A DNA stretch of 64,000 nt from Thiothrix sp. UBA5583 (GTDB lineage: Bacteria > Pseudomonadota > Gammaproteobacteria > Thiotrichales > Thiotrichaceae): the NCBI GenBank assembly GCA_002425225.1, contig DILV01000009.1:123141-187140 (forward strand), in the 5' to 3' direction. Below are positions 11,894-20,055 of this stretch, one piece after another (positions within the stretch are counted from its first letter, which is position 1; each line of letters begins with the position of its first letter). Below the pieces are notes generated by a model that was given only the letters and a program-made list of their open reading frames with translations, was not told the origin of the DNA and made no database searches. A program made the translations under genes and the position numbers.

Positions 11894-12341
11894 TATCTCC
11901 CCTATCCTGCTATTCGGCTACGGCAATCCGGGGCGCGGCGATGATGCGCTGGGAATATTGGCGGTGGAAGCCATTGCCGCCTTGCAATTGCCGGGTGTGG
12001 AATGCCTCAGCGACATGCAGTTGCAGGTCGAGCACATCACCGACCTGCGGGGGCGCGAACGCATCCTGTTTGTCGATGCGGATGTCGCGTGCGCCGCGCC
12101 CTACGTGTTGGAAACCGTTACCGCGCAACAGGATGACAGTTATTCCAGCCACGCGCTCACACCTGCGGCTTTGCTGCATACTTTTCGGCTGGTGTATGGC
12201 AAGGATGCACCGCCCGCACAGGTGTTGCGAATTCGCGGTTATGCGTTTGGGTTGGGGGCTAGCCTCAGCACACTGGCAACAGAAAACTTGCAGGCAGCGC
12301 AACAGCTAATGGCCGAGCTGTTACAACGGCCAAAACCATAA
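11886..12341 (+). CDS. hoxW: Hydrogenase maturation protease HoxW
   Basis: It is an endopeptidase that trims the C-terminal peptide of the large hydrogenase subunit after nickel insertion. The 151 residues begin with the family signature LLFGYGNPGRGDD, whose acidic residues sense nickel. The start is GTG at 11886, overlapping the hoxH stop as GTGA. Start codon and upstream context both lie inside the GC-rich repeat, and the nearby GAGGGGG could serve as ribosome site. The end overlaps the convergent permease gene by 21 bp. HyaD/HybD-like proteases are the family. Confidence 0.92.
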   Translation: MRGISPILLFGYGNPGRGDDALGILAVEAIAALQLPGVECLSDMQLQVEHITDLRGRERILFVDADVACAAPYVLETVTAQQDDSYSSHALTPAALLHTFRLVYGKDAPPAQVLRIRGYAFGLGASLSTLATENLQAAQQLMAELLQRPKP

Positions 12342-14087
12342 TATGGCAGGGATAGTGGCACAACCCGCCAAGATGTTCATGGGAATACCAATTTTCAGGT
12401 AATCCGAGACGCGATAACCACCAGGGCCATAGACCATCAGATTGGTCTGGTAGCCAATCGGCGTCATAAAACTGGCGGAGGCGGCAAACATGATGGCAAT
12501 GGCAAACGGCATGAAGTTTACCCCCATCTGTTCTGCAATCGCCATGCAAATCGGGAACATGAGCGCTGCTGCCGCATTATTAGTAATGACTTCGGTAAAC
12601 AGGGATGTCAGTGCATACACCAAGACCAGTGCCATTACGGGTGTCAAATGCCCGCCACTCATGACTGCCTCGGCAATGAAACGTGCAGCACCGGTTTTTT
12701 CCAAAGCTGTACCCAGTGCGAACGATGCGCCAATCACCGTCAATACAGTAAAGTCCAGCGAGCGCCGGGCTAATCCCGCATTCAGGCACTTTGTCAGTAA
12801 CAACGCACCCGCTGCTAACCAAGCAGCGTGCAAAATGGGAATGATTTCAAAAGCACTCAATACCACCATCACCGCCAGAATGCCCAGCGCTACTGGAGAT
12901 TTTTGGAAATTGGGGGGGCTGGAGTCTTCCAGCGCACTCACCAGCAGAAAGTCCTTGCGGAAACCGTACTGTTTGGTGAATTCCTTGCCTGCCTCCATCA
13001 ACAGGGTATCACCTACCTGCAAGTGTGTATTCAGCCCTTTGTCTGGCAAGGTCTCGCTGCCTCCCCGTGATACCGATAACACCACTGCCTGATACGAACC
13101 GAGAAAGTCACACTCCTGCAAGGTCTTGCCCAAAAATGGGAATTCCGGGCCAATTACCGCCTCAACCAAGCGCCGCCGGAAATGCACAATCCCCAAGTGG
13201 TGAATATCCTCATTCGCCGGTTTCAACCCCTGAATACTGCGCAACTCATGTGCACAGCGTGGCGCACCAATGAATGCCAGCCGGTCAGCCGCTTGCAACA
13301 CGAAATCGGCAGGTGGGCTTTGGATAATCTCACCATTGCGTTCCAGTTCAGCCAGATAGCCATAGCCAAGATTGGTCAAACCGGCGGCTGATAGGGTTTT
13401 TCCCACCAACACGCCTGTCTCTACCAGCATTTCCACATGGTATTCGCGCACCTTGTCGAGATCATCCGCGACCCCGGTGCGGCTAGGCAGCAAACGGTTG
13501 CCGAATAACAGCAGAAAGGTACTGCCTACCGCCAGCAAGATTAAGCCGACCCCCGTGATGTCAAACACGCCCAGACTGCCATGCCCGCTTTTTTCCAGCA
13601 AACCGTTAACTACCAGGTTGGTACTCGTGCCAATCAGGGTGAACGTCCCCCCCAGAATGGTAACGTAACTCAGCGGCAGTAACAGTTTGGAAGGTGGCAA
13701 TTTCAAGCGTTTGCACCAGTCCTGAATCGCCGGAATCAGCATTGCCACCACCGTGGTATTGTTCAGAAAAGCACTCAGCGCGGCGGTTGGCACTAACATG
13801 CGGAATTGCGCCCCACGCACACTCGCAGGCTGTCCCAGTAAGCGTCGGGTAATGCACTGGATTGCGCCAGTTTCCCGTAATCCGGCAGCAACAATGTACA
13901 AAGCCGCAATGGTCATTAGCCCTGTGTTAGCAAATCCGGCAAAGGCTTCATCCGGTTTCAAGACACCTGTCACCATCAGGATGATCAGTGCCGTCATCAA
14001 AATCAGGTCGGGTGCAACCCGTGACAGTGCCAAAAAACCCAAGACACCCAGTACCAATCCAATGGCAAGCATTCCTTCCCAACCCAT
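12321..14087 (-). CDS. SLC13/DASS-type permease with two TrkA-C domains, probable sulfate transporter
   Basis: It is an inner-membrane ion permease of 588 residues. The N-terminal and C-terminal halves are hydrophobic with many membrane segments. Two soluble TrkA-C (RCK_C) regulatory domains lie between, at about residues 205-390 (for example LVGKTLSAAGL and FLGKTLQECDF). This architecture is found in SLC13-type sulfate/anion permeases. The next gene, 11 bp downstream, is cysN and all cys genes here point the same way. Sulfate uptake is therefore the best inference, but the substrate cannot be read from sequence. Confidence 0.8.
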   Translation of the reverse strand: MGWEGMLAIGLVLGVLGFLALSRVAPDLILMTALIILMVTGVLKPDEAFAGFANTGLMTIAALYIVAAGLRETGAIQCITRRLLGQPASVRGAQFRMLVPTAALSAFLNNTTVVAMLIPAIQDWCKRLKLPPSKLLLPLSYVTILGGTFTLIGTSTNLVVNGLLEKSGHGSLGVFDITGVGLILLAVGSTFLLLFGNRLLPSRTGVADDLDKVREYHVEMLVETGVLVGKTLSAAGLTNLGYGYLAELERNGEIIQSPPADFVLQAADRLAFIGAPRCAHELRSIQGLKPANEDIHHLGIVHFRRRLVEAVIGPEFPFLGKTLQECDFLGSYQAVVLSVSRGGSETLPDKGLNTHLQVGDTLLMEAGKEFTKQYGFRKDFLLVSALEDSSPPNFQKSPVALGILAVMVVLSAFEIIPILHAAWLAAGALLLTKCLNAGLARRSLDFTVLTVIGASFALGTALEKTGAARFIAEAVMSGGHLTPVMALVLVYALTSLFTEVITNNAAAALMFPICMAIAEQMGVNFMPFAIAIMFAASASFMTPIGYQTNLMVYGPGGYRVSDYLKIGIPMNILAGCATIPAILWFWPL

Positions 14088-14098
14088 ACGTAGCTCCT

Positions 14099-15367
14099 TT
14101 AGCTGATCATTCCCGCACCGACGGTATTATTGGTGCTTGCATCAATCACAATAAATGCGCCCGTGCCACGATTCTGGGCATACGCATCCACCAACAGCGG
14201 TTGCGCCAGCTTGAAGGTGACTTTCGCAATATCGTTCATCGCCAACTGGTTCACCGTTTGTTTTTCCAAACTGTTCACGTCCACGCGGTAGGCAATGTCT
14301 GCCAGCTTCGCTTTGGTATCGCGGGTGGTATGGCGAATCAGGTAAGTGCGAGCCTGATCCAGCGGGCTTTCTGCCAACCAGCAGACGGTGGCATCCAATT
14401 GTTTGGTTTGCGTGGGTAACTCGCCGGTTTTCACGATCATGTCACCCCGCGAAATGTCGATCTCATCTGCCAGCAACAGCGTGACCGATTGCTCGGTAGC
14501 CGCATCTGCTAAGGCTTCACCGCCGAGTTCAATCGCCTTCACCGTGCTGCTTAAACCAGAAGGCAATACCGTTACGCGCTCACCCACGGCAATGCTGCCG
14601 GATTCGACCCGCCCCATGAAACCCCGGTAATCGTGCAACCGTGGGTTGCTGGCATCCTGCGGGCGGCACACGTATTGGACGGGGAAACGGAAGGGTGCGG
14701 CATGGCGGCGTTGCGCACTTGGCGTGGTTTCCAGAATCTCCATCAGGGTTTGCCCCTGATACCAGTTCAGCTTATCGCCGCGCTCCACCACCATGTCGCC
14801 GTTGAGGGCGGACAGCGGAATGAATTGCACTTCACGAATCCCCAACTGTTCGGCAAACGCTAGATAATCGCGATTAATTTCCTCGAAACGGTTTTGGCTA
14901 AAATCCACCAAATCCATTTTATTCACTGCCACCAGCAAGTGCGGAATCCCCACCAAATGCGCCAGATACGAATGGCGGCGCGTTTGGGTCAATACGCCTT
15001 TTCGCGCATCCACCAGAATAATCGCAAGGTTCGCGGTGGAAGCCGCTGTCACCATGTTGCGGGTGTATTGCTCATGCCCCGGTGCATCGGCAATGATGAA
15101 TTTGCGCGTCCCCGTGGTGAAATAGCGGTACGCCACGTCAATGGTGATGCCTTGTTCACGTTCGGCTTGCAAGCCATCGGTGAGCAATGACAGATCCACA
15201 TCTTGCATTCCGCGCCGCTGCGAAGTTTTGGTAATGGCGTGCAAGGTGTCCGCCAAAATGGATTTGGAATCAAACAGCAAGCGCCCAATCAGGGTGCTTT
15301 TGCCATCGTCGACACTGCCGCAGGTCAGCAAACGCAGCAAGCCGTGGTCTTCAATCGGATGTGTCAT
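14099..15367 (-). CDS. cysN: Sulfate adenylyltransferase subunit 1 (GTPase)
   Basis: It is the regulatory GTPase of ATP sulfurylase; with CysD it makes adenosine 5'-phosphosulfate (APS) from sulfate and ATP. The 422 residues have G1 GSVDDGKS (about 17-24), G3 DAPGHEQY and G4 NKMD, followed by EF-Tu-like beta-barrel domains. No CysC (APS kinase) domain is fused, in keeping with the APS-reducing type of CysH encoded in the same operon. Its ATG shares one base with the cysD stop (TAATG). Confidence 0.95.
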   Translation of the reverse strand: MTHPIEDHGLLRLLTCGSVDDGKSTLIGRLLFDSKSILADTLHAITKTSQRRGMQDVDLSLLTDGLQAEREQGITIDVAYRYFTTGTRKFIIADAPGHEQYTRNMVTAASTANLAIILVDARKGVLTQTRRHSYLAHLVGIPHLLVAVNKMDLVDFSQNRFEEINRDYLAFAEQLGIREVQFIPLSALNGDMVVERGDKLNWYQGQTLMEILETTPSAQRRHAAPFRFPVQYVCRPQDASNPRLHDYRGFMGRVESGSIAVGERVTVLPSGLSSTVKAIELGGEALADAATEQSVTLLLADEIDISRGDMIVKTGELPTQTKQLDATVCWLAESPLDQARTYLIRHTTRDTKAKLADIAYRVDVNSLEKQTVNQLAMNDIAKVTFKLAQPLLVDAYAQNRGTGAFIVIDASTNNTVGAGMIS

Positions 15368-16293
15368 TAGAAATACCCCTCTTTCTTGCGTTGTTCCATG
15401 GCTGCTTCGGAGGCTTGGTCATCCAAGCGGGTTGCGCCGCGTTCGGTAATGGTGGTGGTCGCCGTTTCCGCAATAATCTTTTCAAGCGAATCCGCGTCAG
15501 AAATCACCGGCGCTGTACAGGTAATATCGCCAACGGTGCGGAAACGTACTTGCAGGTCGACAATTTCCTCCCCTGCTTTTGCGGGGGTAATGTCCGTCAC
15601 TGGCACGATTGCTCCTTGGCGGTACACAATCGGGCGGGTGTGCGCAAAATAGATGCTGGGTAATTCCAGCCCTTCGCGCTCGATGTATTGCCACACGTCC
15701 AGTTCCGTCCAGTTGGAAATCGGGAAGGCACGGATGTTTTCACCTTTGTGGCTGCGGGCGTTGTAGAGATTCCACAGTTCCGGGCGCTGGTTTTTCGGAT
15801 CCCATTGCCCGAATTCATCGCGAAAACTCATGATGCGTTCTTTGGCTCGCGCCTTTTCCTCATCGCGGCGTGCGCCACCGATGCACGCATCAAAACCGTG
15901 TTCCTCAATCGCTTCCAGCAAGGTCACGGACTGGTGTTTGTTGCGTGGTTCATCCGTGTGCTTGAGCACAACCGTGCCGCGTTGCATCGAGTCTTCCACC
16001 GAGCGCACGATCAGGCGTTCACCGATTTCTGCGGCTTTGCGGTCACGGAATTCGATAACTTCGGGGTAGTTATGCCCCGTGTCGATATGCAGCAAAGGGA
16101 ACGGAAAACGTCCGGGGCGAAAGGCTTTTTCCGCCAGCCGCAGCAGGCAGATGGAATCTTTGCCGCCGGAAAACAGCAGGGCAGGGTTGCTGCATTGCCC
16201 CGCCACTTCGCGTAGGATGTGAATGGCTTCGGCTTCCAGCCAGTCGAGATGGCTAAGGTGTTGGTAGGCCGTTTGTTGTTGACTGAAAAACAT
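15367..16293 (-). CDS. cysD: Sulfate adenylyltransferase subunit 2
   Basis: It is the catalytic subunit of ATP sulfurylase, activating sulfate to APS. It has 308 residues with the PP-loop SGGKDS at about 42-47. Other family blocks are IDTGHNYPE, GGARRDEEKARAKER and the C-terminal RYERQGAT-like SEAAMEQRKKEGYF. It starts 2 bp after the cysI stop and its stop overlaps the cysN start by one base, so cysI-cysD-cysN are translated as a unit. Confidence 0.96.
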   Translation of the reverse strand: MFFSQQQTAYQHLSHLDWLEAEAIHILREVAGQCSNPALLFSGGKDSICLLRLAEKAFRPGRFPFPLLHIDTGHNYPEVIEFRDRKAAEIGERLIVRSVEDSMQRGTVVLKHTDEPRNKHQSVTLLEAIEEHGFDACIGGARRDEEKARAKERIMSFRDEFGQWDPKNQRPELWNLYNARSHKGENIRAFPISNWTELDVWQYIEREGLELPSIYFAHTRPIVYRQGAIVPVTDITPAKAGEEIVDLQVRFRTVGDITCTAPVISDADSLEKIIAETATTTITERGATRLDDQASEAAMEQRKKEGYF

Positions 16294-16295
16294 CG

Positions 16296-18023
16296 TTAGC
16301 TCGCTTGTTGGTTGCTGACATAACCCTGACGGATCACAAAATCACCGAAGGTTTCCGCATCACGCCGTTGTGCCGCATAAGCAGCAAACAAGGCATCCAG
16401 CGTGTTAAGAATCGCGGTTTCGTCCAGATTTTCGCGGTATAAGGTATTCAAACGATTACCGTTGAAACTCGCGCCCAGGTACAGGTGGTAACGCCCCGGC
16501 GACTTGCCGATCAGGCCGATTTCACCCAGCACCGAACGCCCGCAGCCATTCGGGCAGCCGGTCATGCGGATTTTGATGTCATCGTGGCGTAAGCCGTATT
16601 TGTCCAGCGACACTTCCAGCTTGCTGATCAGGTCGGGCAGGTAACGTTCCGCTTCTGCCATCGCTTGCGGACAGGTGTTGAGCGCCACGCAGGCAATGGA
16701 GTTGCGCCGCAAGCCGGACAAGTGGCTGGCATCCGCCGCATAGCCGTGGGCTTGCAAGATGCTTTCCAGCGTGTCGATATGCTCTTCGCGCACCCCGGTC
16801 AGGATTAGGTTCTGGTTGCCGGTCATGCGGAAACCGCTCAGGTTTTGCTCGGCAATGCGGCGCAGGGCTGATTTCAGGCGGTGCGTTTCATTGTCCAGCA
16901 CCCGCCCGTATTCAAGCCGCAAACCCAAGTGCCACAAGCCATCTGTGGTGGAACGCCAGCCGAAGCGGTCGCCCGTGGTTATAAATTTAAACGGACGTAC
17001 CTCGCCCAGCACAAATCCCAAGCGCGTATTCAGTTCCTGCTTGAACCACTCCAGCCCGCAACGGTCGATGGTGTACTTGAAGCGCGATAGCTTGCGATCC
17101 TGACGGTTGCCGTAATCGCGCTGGATGGCAACGATGTGGAAACACACGCCCAGCAACTCTTCTGGTGTGCAAAAACCAATCTCAGATGCCAGCCGTGGGT
17201 AAGTGTCGTCACGCCCAAACGTAAAGCCTAAACCGCCACCCACCGCGACATTGAAACCAGCCAGCTTGCCGTCTTCCTCAACCGCAATTAGGCCAATGTC
17301 ATTGGCGTACACATCCATGTCGTTGAACGGCGGGATGGCAATGGCAATCTTGAATTTGCGCGGCAAATAATGCTTACCGTACAGCGGCTCGATTTCTTCT
17401 GCCTCACCGCCCGCCACCAGCATTTTGCCCTCGGCTTCATCCAGCCAGATTTCGTGGTAGGCGCGGGAACGCGGCAGCAAGTGGTCGCTGATCTTTTGCG
17501 CCCACGGGAACACTTGCGCGTGGAGATTCGACAGCGTAGGGTCAGGCGTACACATCACATTGCGGTTCACATCACCACACCCGGCAATGCTGTCGAGCAG
17601 GGCAGCATCCATCGCCTGGATGGTGTTTTTCAGGTCGAACTTGATGATGCCGTGGAACTGCAAGGCTTGGCGGGTGGTAATACGCGACGTGCCATTGCCG
17701 AACTGGTTACTGATGTCGTCCAGCTTCACCCACTGCTCTGCTGTCAAATCACCCCCCGCAACCCGCAAGCGGATCATGAAGGAATAGGCCGGTTCCAGCT
17801 TTTTTTCCTGGCGTTGCAGACGCACGTCACGGTCATCCTGCATGTAGGAGCCGTGGAATTTCACCAGTTGCACATGGTCTTCGCTGATCGCACCGGTAAG
17901 CGGGTTACGGAAATCGTCCGCCAGATTACCGCGCAAATAGTTGCTACGATCCTTGATGTGTTCGACCGCAGAACCGTTCGCCGCCAACTCGTTGCGTGGT
18001 TTGGGGTTGATGCGTGCCGTCAT
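16296..18023 (-). CDS. cysI: Assimilatory sulfite reductase hemoprotein
   Basis: It reduces sulfite to sulfide with siroheme and a coupled 4Fe-4S cluster, using electrons from CysJ. From ATG 18023 it has 575 residues; this start overlaps the cysH stop as TAATG. A longer in-frame extension to 18095 lies inside cysH and is not family sequence. Cluster ligands are in NTCPQAMAE and TGCPNGCGRS, and siroheme/substrate residues in the GTSRITTRQALQFHG block. The siroheme synthase gene is not in this window. Confidence 0.95.
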   Translation of the reverse strand: MTARINPKPRNELAANGSAVEHIKDRSNYLRGNLADDFRNPLTGAISEDHVQLVKFHGSYMQDDRDVRLQRQEKKLEPAYSFMIRLRVAGGDLTAEQWVKLDDISNQFGNGTSRITTRQALQFHGIIKFDLKNTIQAMDAALLDSIAGCGDVNRNVMCTPDPTLSNLHAQVFPWAQKISDHLLPRSRAYHEIWLDEAEGKMLVAGGEAEEIEPLYGKHYLPRKFKIAIAIPPFNDMDVYANDIGLIAVEEDGKLAGFNVAVGGGLGFTFGRDDTYPRLASEIGFCTPEELLGVCFHIVAIQRDYGNRQDRKLSRFKYTIDRCGLEWFKQELNTRLGFVLGEVRPFKFITTGDRFGWRSTTDGLWHLGLRLEYGRVLDNETHRLKSALRRIAEQNLSGFRMTGNQNLILTGVREEHIDTLESILQAHGYAADASHLSGLRRNSIACVALNTCPQAMAEAERYLPDLISKLEVSLDKYGLRHDDIKIRMTGCPNGCGRSVLGEIGLIGKSPGRYHLYLGASFNGNRLNTLYRENLDETAILNTLDALFAAYAAQRRDAETFGDFVIRQGYVSNQQAS

Positions 18024-18757
18024 TACGCTGCCTTCCTCAGTGGGTTGCCCGTTCCGTCGTGCAGGCCGCATTCCTGATTGTGCGCTTCCCACCACCAGCG
18101 CCCGGCACGCTCGTCTTCACCTTCAGCAACAGCGCGGGTGCAGGGGGCGCAGCCAATACTGGGGTAGAATTCAGCGTGCAAGCGGTTGTAGGGGATGTCG
18201 TATTGGCGGACATAACCCCACAACTGCCCGGAGGTGGTGTGCAGCAGCGGGTTGAATTTCAGCAGGTCGCGCTGTTCATCACGCTCAAACAGCCCCATGT
18301 CAGCACGGTAAGCCGATTGCGCCGCCCGCAGGCCGGTAATCCACACCTGTACGCCTTTGAGGGCACGGTTGAGTGGCTCGATCTTGCGGATGTAGCAGCA
18401 TTCCTTGCGGTTTTCGACCGACTCGTAAATCGCATTGATGCCCTTGAGGGTGACGTAATGCTCAATCGCTGCGGTTTGCGGGTAAAACGCCTTGATCGGC
18501 TTGCCATATTTCTTGCGGGTGGCATCCAGCACGTCGTAGGTTTCGCTGAAATTGCGCCCGGTATCGAGGGTAAACACGTCGATGTCCAGCCCGTTGCGGA
18601 AGATGGCATCGGTAATCACCTGATCTTCCAGCCCCAGACTGGTGGAAAAGGCAATGCGCCCGTCGAAACGCTGACGCAGGGCAATCAGCGCTTCATCCAG
18701 CGTCAGGTCGGCGAAATCGGCGTGCAGGGTATGCAGCGGTGCAGTATTCACGGTCAT
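18023..18757 (-). CDS. cysH: Adenylyl-sulfate (APS) reductase, iron-sulfur type
   Basis: It reduces activated sulfate to sulfite with thioredoxin or glutathione as donor. The 244 residues carry the two cysteine pairs C120-C121 (KECCYIRK) and C203-C206 (IGCAPCTR), which bind a 4Fe-4S cluster and mark APS rather than PAPS reductases. The catalytic cysteine is C230 in ECGLH. No APS kinase gene is present, so the route is sulfate to APS to sulfite to sulfide. It is the first gene of cysH-cysI-cysD-cysN, with its own promoter/operator at 18798-18842. Confidence 0.95.
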   Translation of the reverse strand: MTVNTAPLHTLHADFADLTLDEALIALRQRFDGRIAFSTSLGLEDQVITDAIFRNGLDIDVFTLDTGRNFSETYDVLDATRKKYGKPIKAFYPQTAAIEHYVTLKGINAIYESVENRKECCYIRKIEPLNRALKGVQVWITGLRAAQSAYRADMGLFERDEQRDLLKFNPLLHTTSGQLWGYVRQYDIPYNRLHAEFYPSIGCAPCTRAVAEGEDERAGRWWWEAHNQECGLHDGTGNPLRKAA

Positions 18758-18797
18758 GGTCGTTACCTCGTTGGAATCTTGAACTTGAATGCGAGGC

Positions 18798-18842
18798 AGT
18801 ATCCGTGAAATCTTAAAGCGAAAAAAACGATATAATTCGATA
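18798..18842 (-). promoter_or_regulatory. Promoter and putative CysB-type operator of the cysH operon
   Basis: On the minus strand the -10 is GATACT (18798-18803), the spacer is 17 bp and a poor -35 of TTTTTT lies at 18821-18826. The -35 is embedded in a 28-bp block (plus strand 18815-18842: AAAGCGAAAAAA...CGATAT...ATTCGATA). That block matches 26 of 28 positions with the one before cysJ. A weak -35 covered by a conserved site suggests an activator such as CysB, which is an inference. Confidence 0.75.
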
Positions 18843-18914
18843 TAAATATCTTTAAAATAGATTTGTTATTGTTGCAGCGATGAATCAATGTTTGCAACAA
18901 TAACGCGCTTTCGC

Positions 18915-19976
18915 CTACGCAAACGGATAATCCGTATACCCCACTGCCGGATCAGCCAGCCCCACCCCGTAGAATGTCTGGAAATCGGGCGGGTTCAGCG
19001 GCAGGTTTGCCTGCAAACGGTGCGGCAAATCGGGGTTGGCAATAAAGGTTTTACCGAAAGCGACCGCATCGGCATGGCCCGCCTCCAGCATTTGCTGGGC
19101 ACTGGCAGCATCAAAGCCTTCGTTGGCGATGAAAAAGCCACCGAACGCCTGTTTCAGTGCCGGGCTAATGCTGTCTGCTGCCAGGTGTTCGCGGGTGAAA
19201 ATGAAGGCAATCTTGCGCTTGCCCAGTTCTTGCGCCACATGGGTGAACGTTGCCAGCGGGTTGGAATCACCCATCGTGTGTGCATCGCAACGCGGCGCAA
19301 GGTGCATTCCGACCCGTGACGCGCCCCATACCTCAATCACGGCATCGGTGACTTCCAGCAGCAGCCGCGCACGGTTTTCCAGTGAGCCGCCGTAAGCATC
19401 AGTGCGCTGGTTGGTGCTGTCTTGCAGGAACTGGTCAAGCAGATAGCCATTTGCACCGTGGATTTCCACCCCGTCAAAGCCTGCCAGTTTGGCATTCTCT
19501 GCACCCTTGCGGTAAGCGGCGACAATGCCCGGAATTTCGTCGGTTGCCAGCGCACGCGGCACTGCGTAAGGTTTCTCCGGGCGTATCAGGCTGACATGCC
19601 CTTCCGCCGCAATCGCGCTGGGGGCAACCGGCAATTCACCCTGCAAATAGCTCGGATCGGAAATGCGCCCGACGTGCCAAAGCTGCAAGAAAATCAGCCC
19701 GCCAGCCTGATGTACTGCATCGGTGATTAGTTTCCAGCCTTCGACTTGTTCTGGTGACCAGATGCCCGGCGTATCAGGGTAGCCAACGCCCATCGGGGTG
19801 ACGGAGGTGGCTTCGGTCAATAGCAAGCCTGCGCTGGCGCGTTGCTGGTAATACTGCGCCATTAGCGCATTGGGTACACGCCCTGCGCTGGCGCGGCAAC
19901 GGGTGAGCGGTGCCAGGATCACGCGGTTGCGTAAGGTCAGGTCGCCAAGTTGGGCGGAATCGAATAAGGTGGTCAT
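18915..19976 (-). CDS. Old Yellow Enzyme family NADPH:flavin oxidoreductase (NemA-like alkene reductase)
   Basis: It is an FMN-dependent ene-reductase acting on electrophilic alkenes, quinones or nitro compounds; the physiological substrate is unknown. From ATG 19976 it has 353 residues in one TIM barrel. Motifs are LAPLTRCRA, LWHVGRISDPS, the catalytic HGANGYLLDQF and TDAYGGSLENR, with a C-terminal FGKTFIANPDLP. The start is set by a GGGAG ribosome site that lies inside a hairpin. It lies 79 nt downstream of cysJ on the same strand and may be cotranscribed, though it has no known role in sulfur assimilation. Confidence 0.9.
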   Translation of the reverse strand: MTTLFDSAQLGDLTLRNRVILAPLTRCRASAGRVPNALMAQYYQQRASAGLLLTEATSVTPMGVGYPDTPGIWSPEQVEGWKLITDAVHQAGGLIFLQLWHVGRISDPSYLQGELPVAPSAIAAEGHVSLIRPEKPYAVPRALATDEIPGIVAAYRKGAENAKLAGFDGVEIHGANGYLLDQFLQDSTNQRTDAYGGSLENRARLLLEVTDAVIEVWGASRVGMHLAPRCDAHTMGDSNPLATFTHVAQELGKRKIAFIFTREHLAADSISPALKQAFGGFFIANEGFDAASAQQMLEAGHADAVAFGKTFIANPDLPHRLQANLPLNPPDFQTFYGVGLADPAVGYTDYPFA

Positions 19977-19982
19977 GCGGGT

Positions 19983-20011
19983 GCTCCCTGTTATGCTGGA
20001 TAGCAGGGAGC
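19983..20011 (-). promoter_or_regulatory. Hairpin covering the ribosome site of the OYE gene
   Basis: On the minus strand GCTCCCTG and CAGGGAGC form an 8-bp stem with a 13-nt loop. The downstream arm contains the ribosome binding site, 6 nt before ATG 19976. It could hide the site in RNA, or be a DNA palindrome bound by a repressor. Confidence 0.55.
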
Positions 20012-20055
20012 TTAGCACGCCTGTGCCAGTACCGTTATTTACCGTTGGTCAAAAC

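Noticed and set aside
18024..18095. Longer cysI start
   Set aside because: The extension lies inside cysH and has no family sequence; the TAATG overlap at 18023 is typical coupling.
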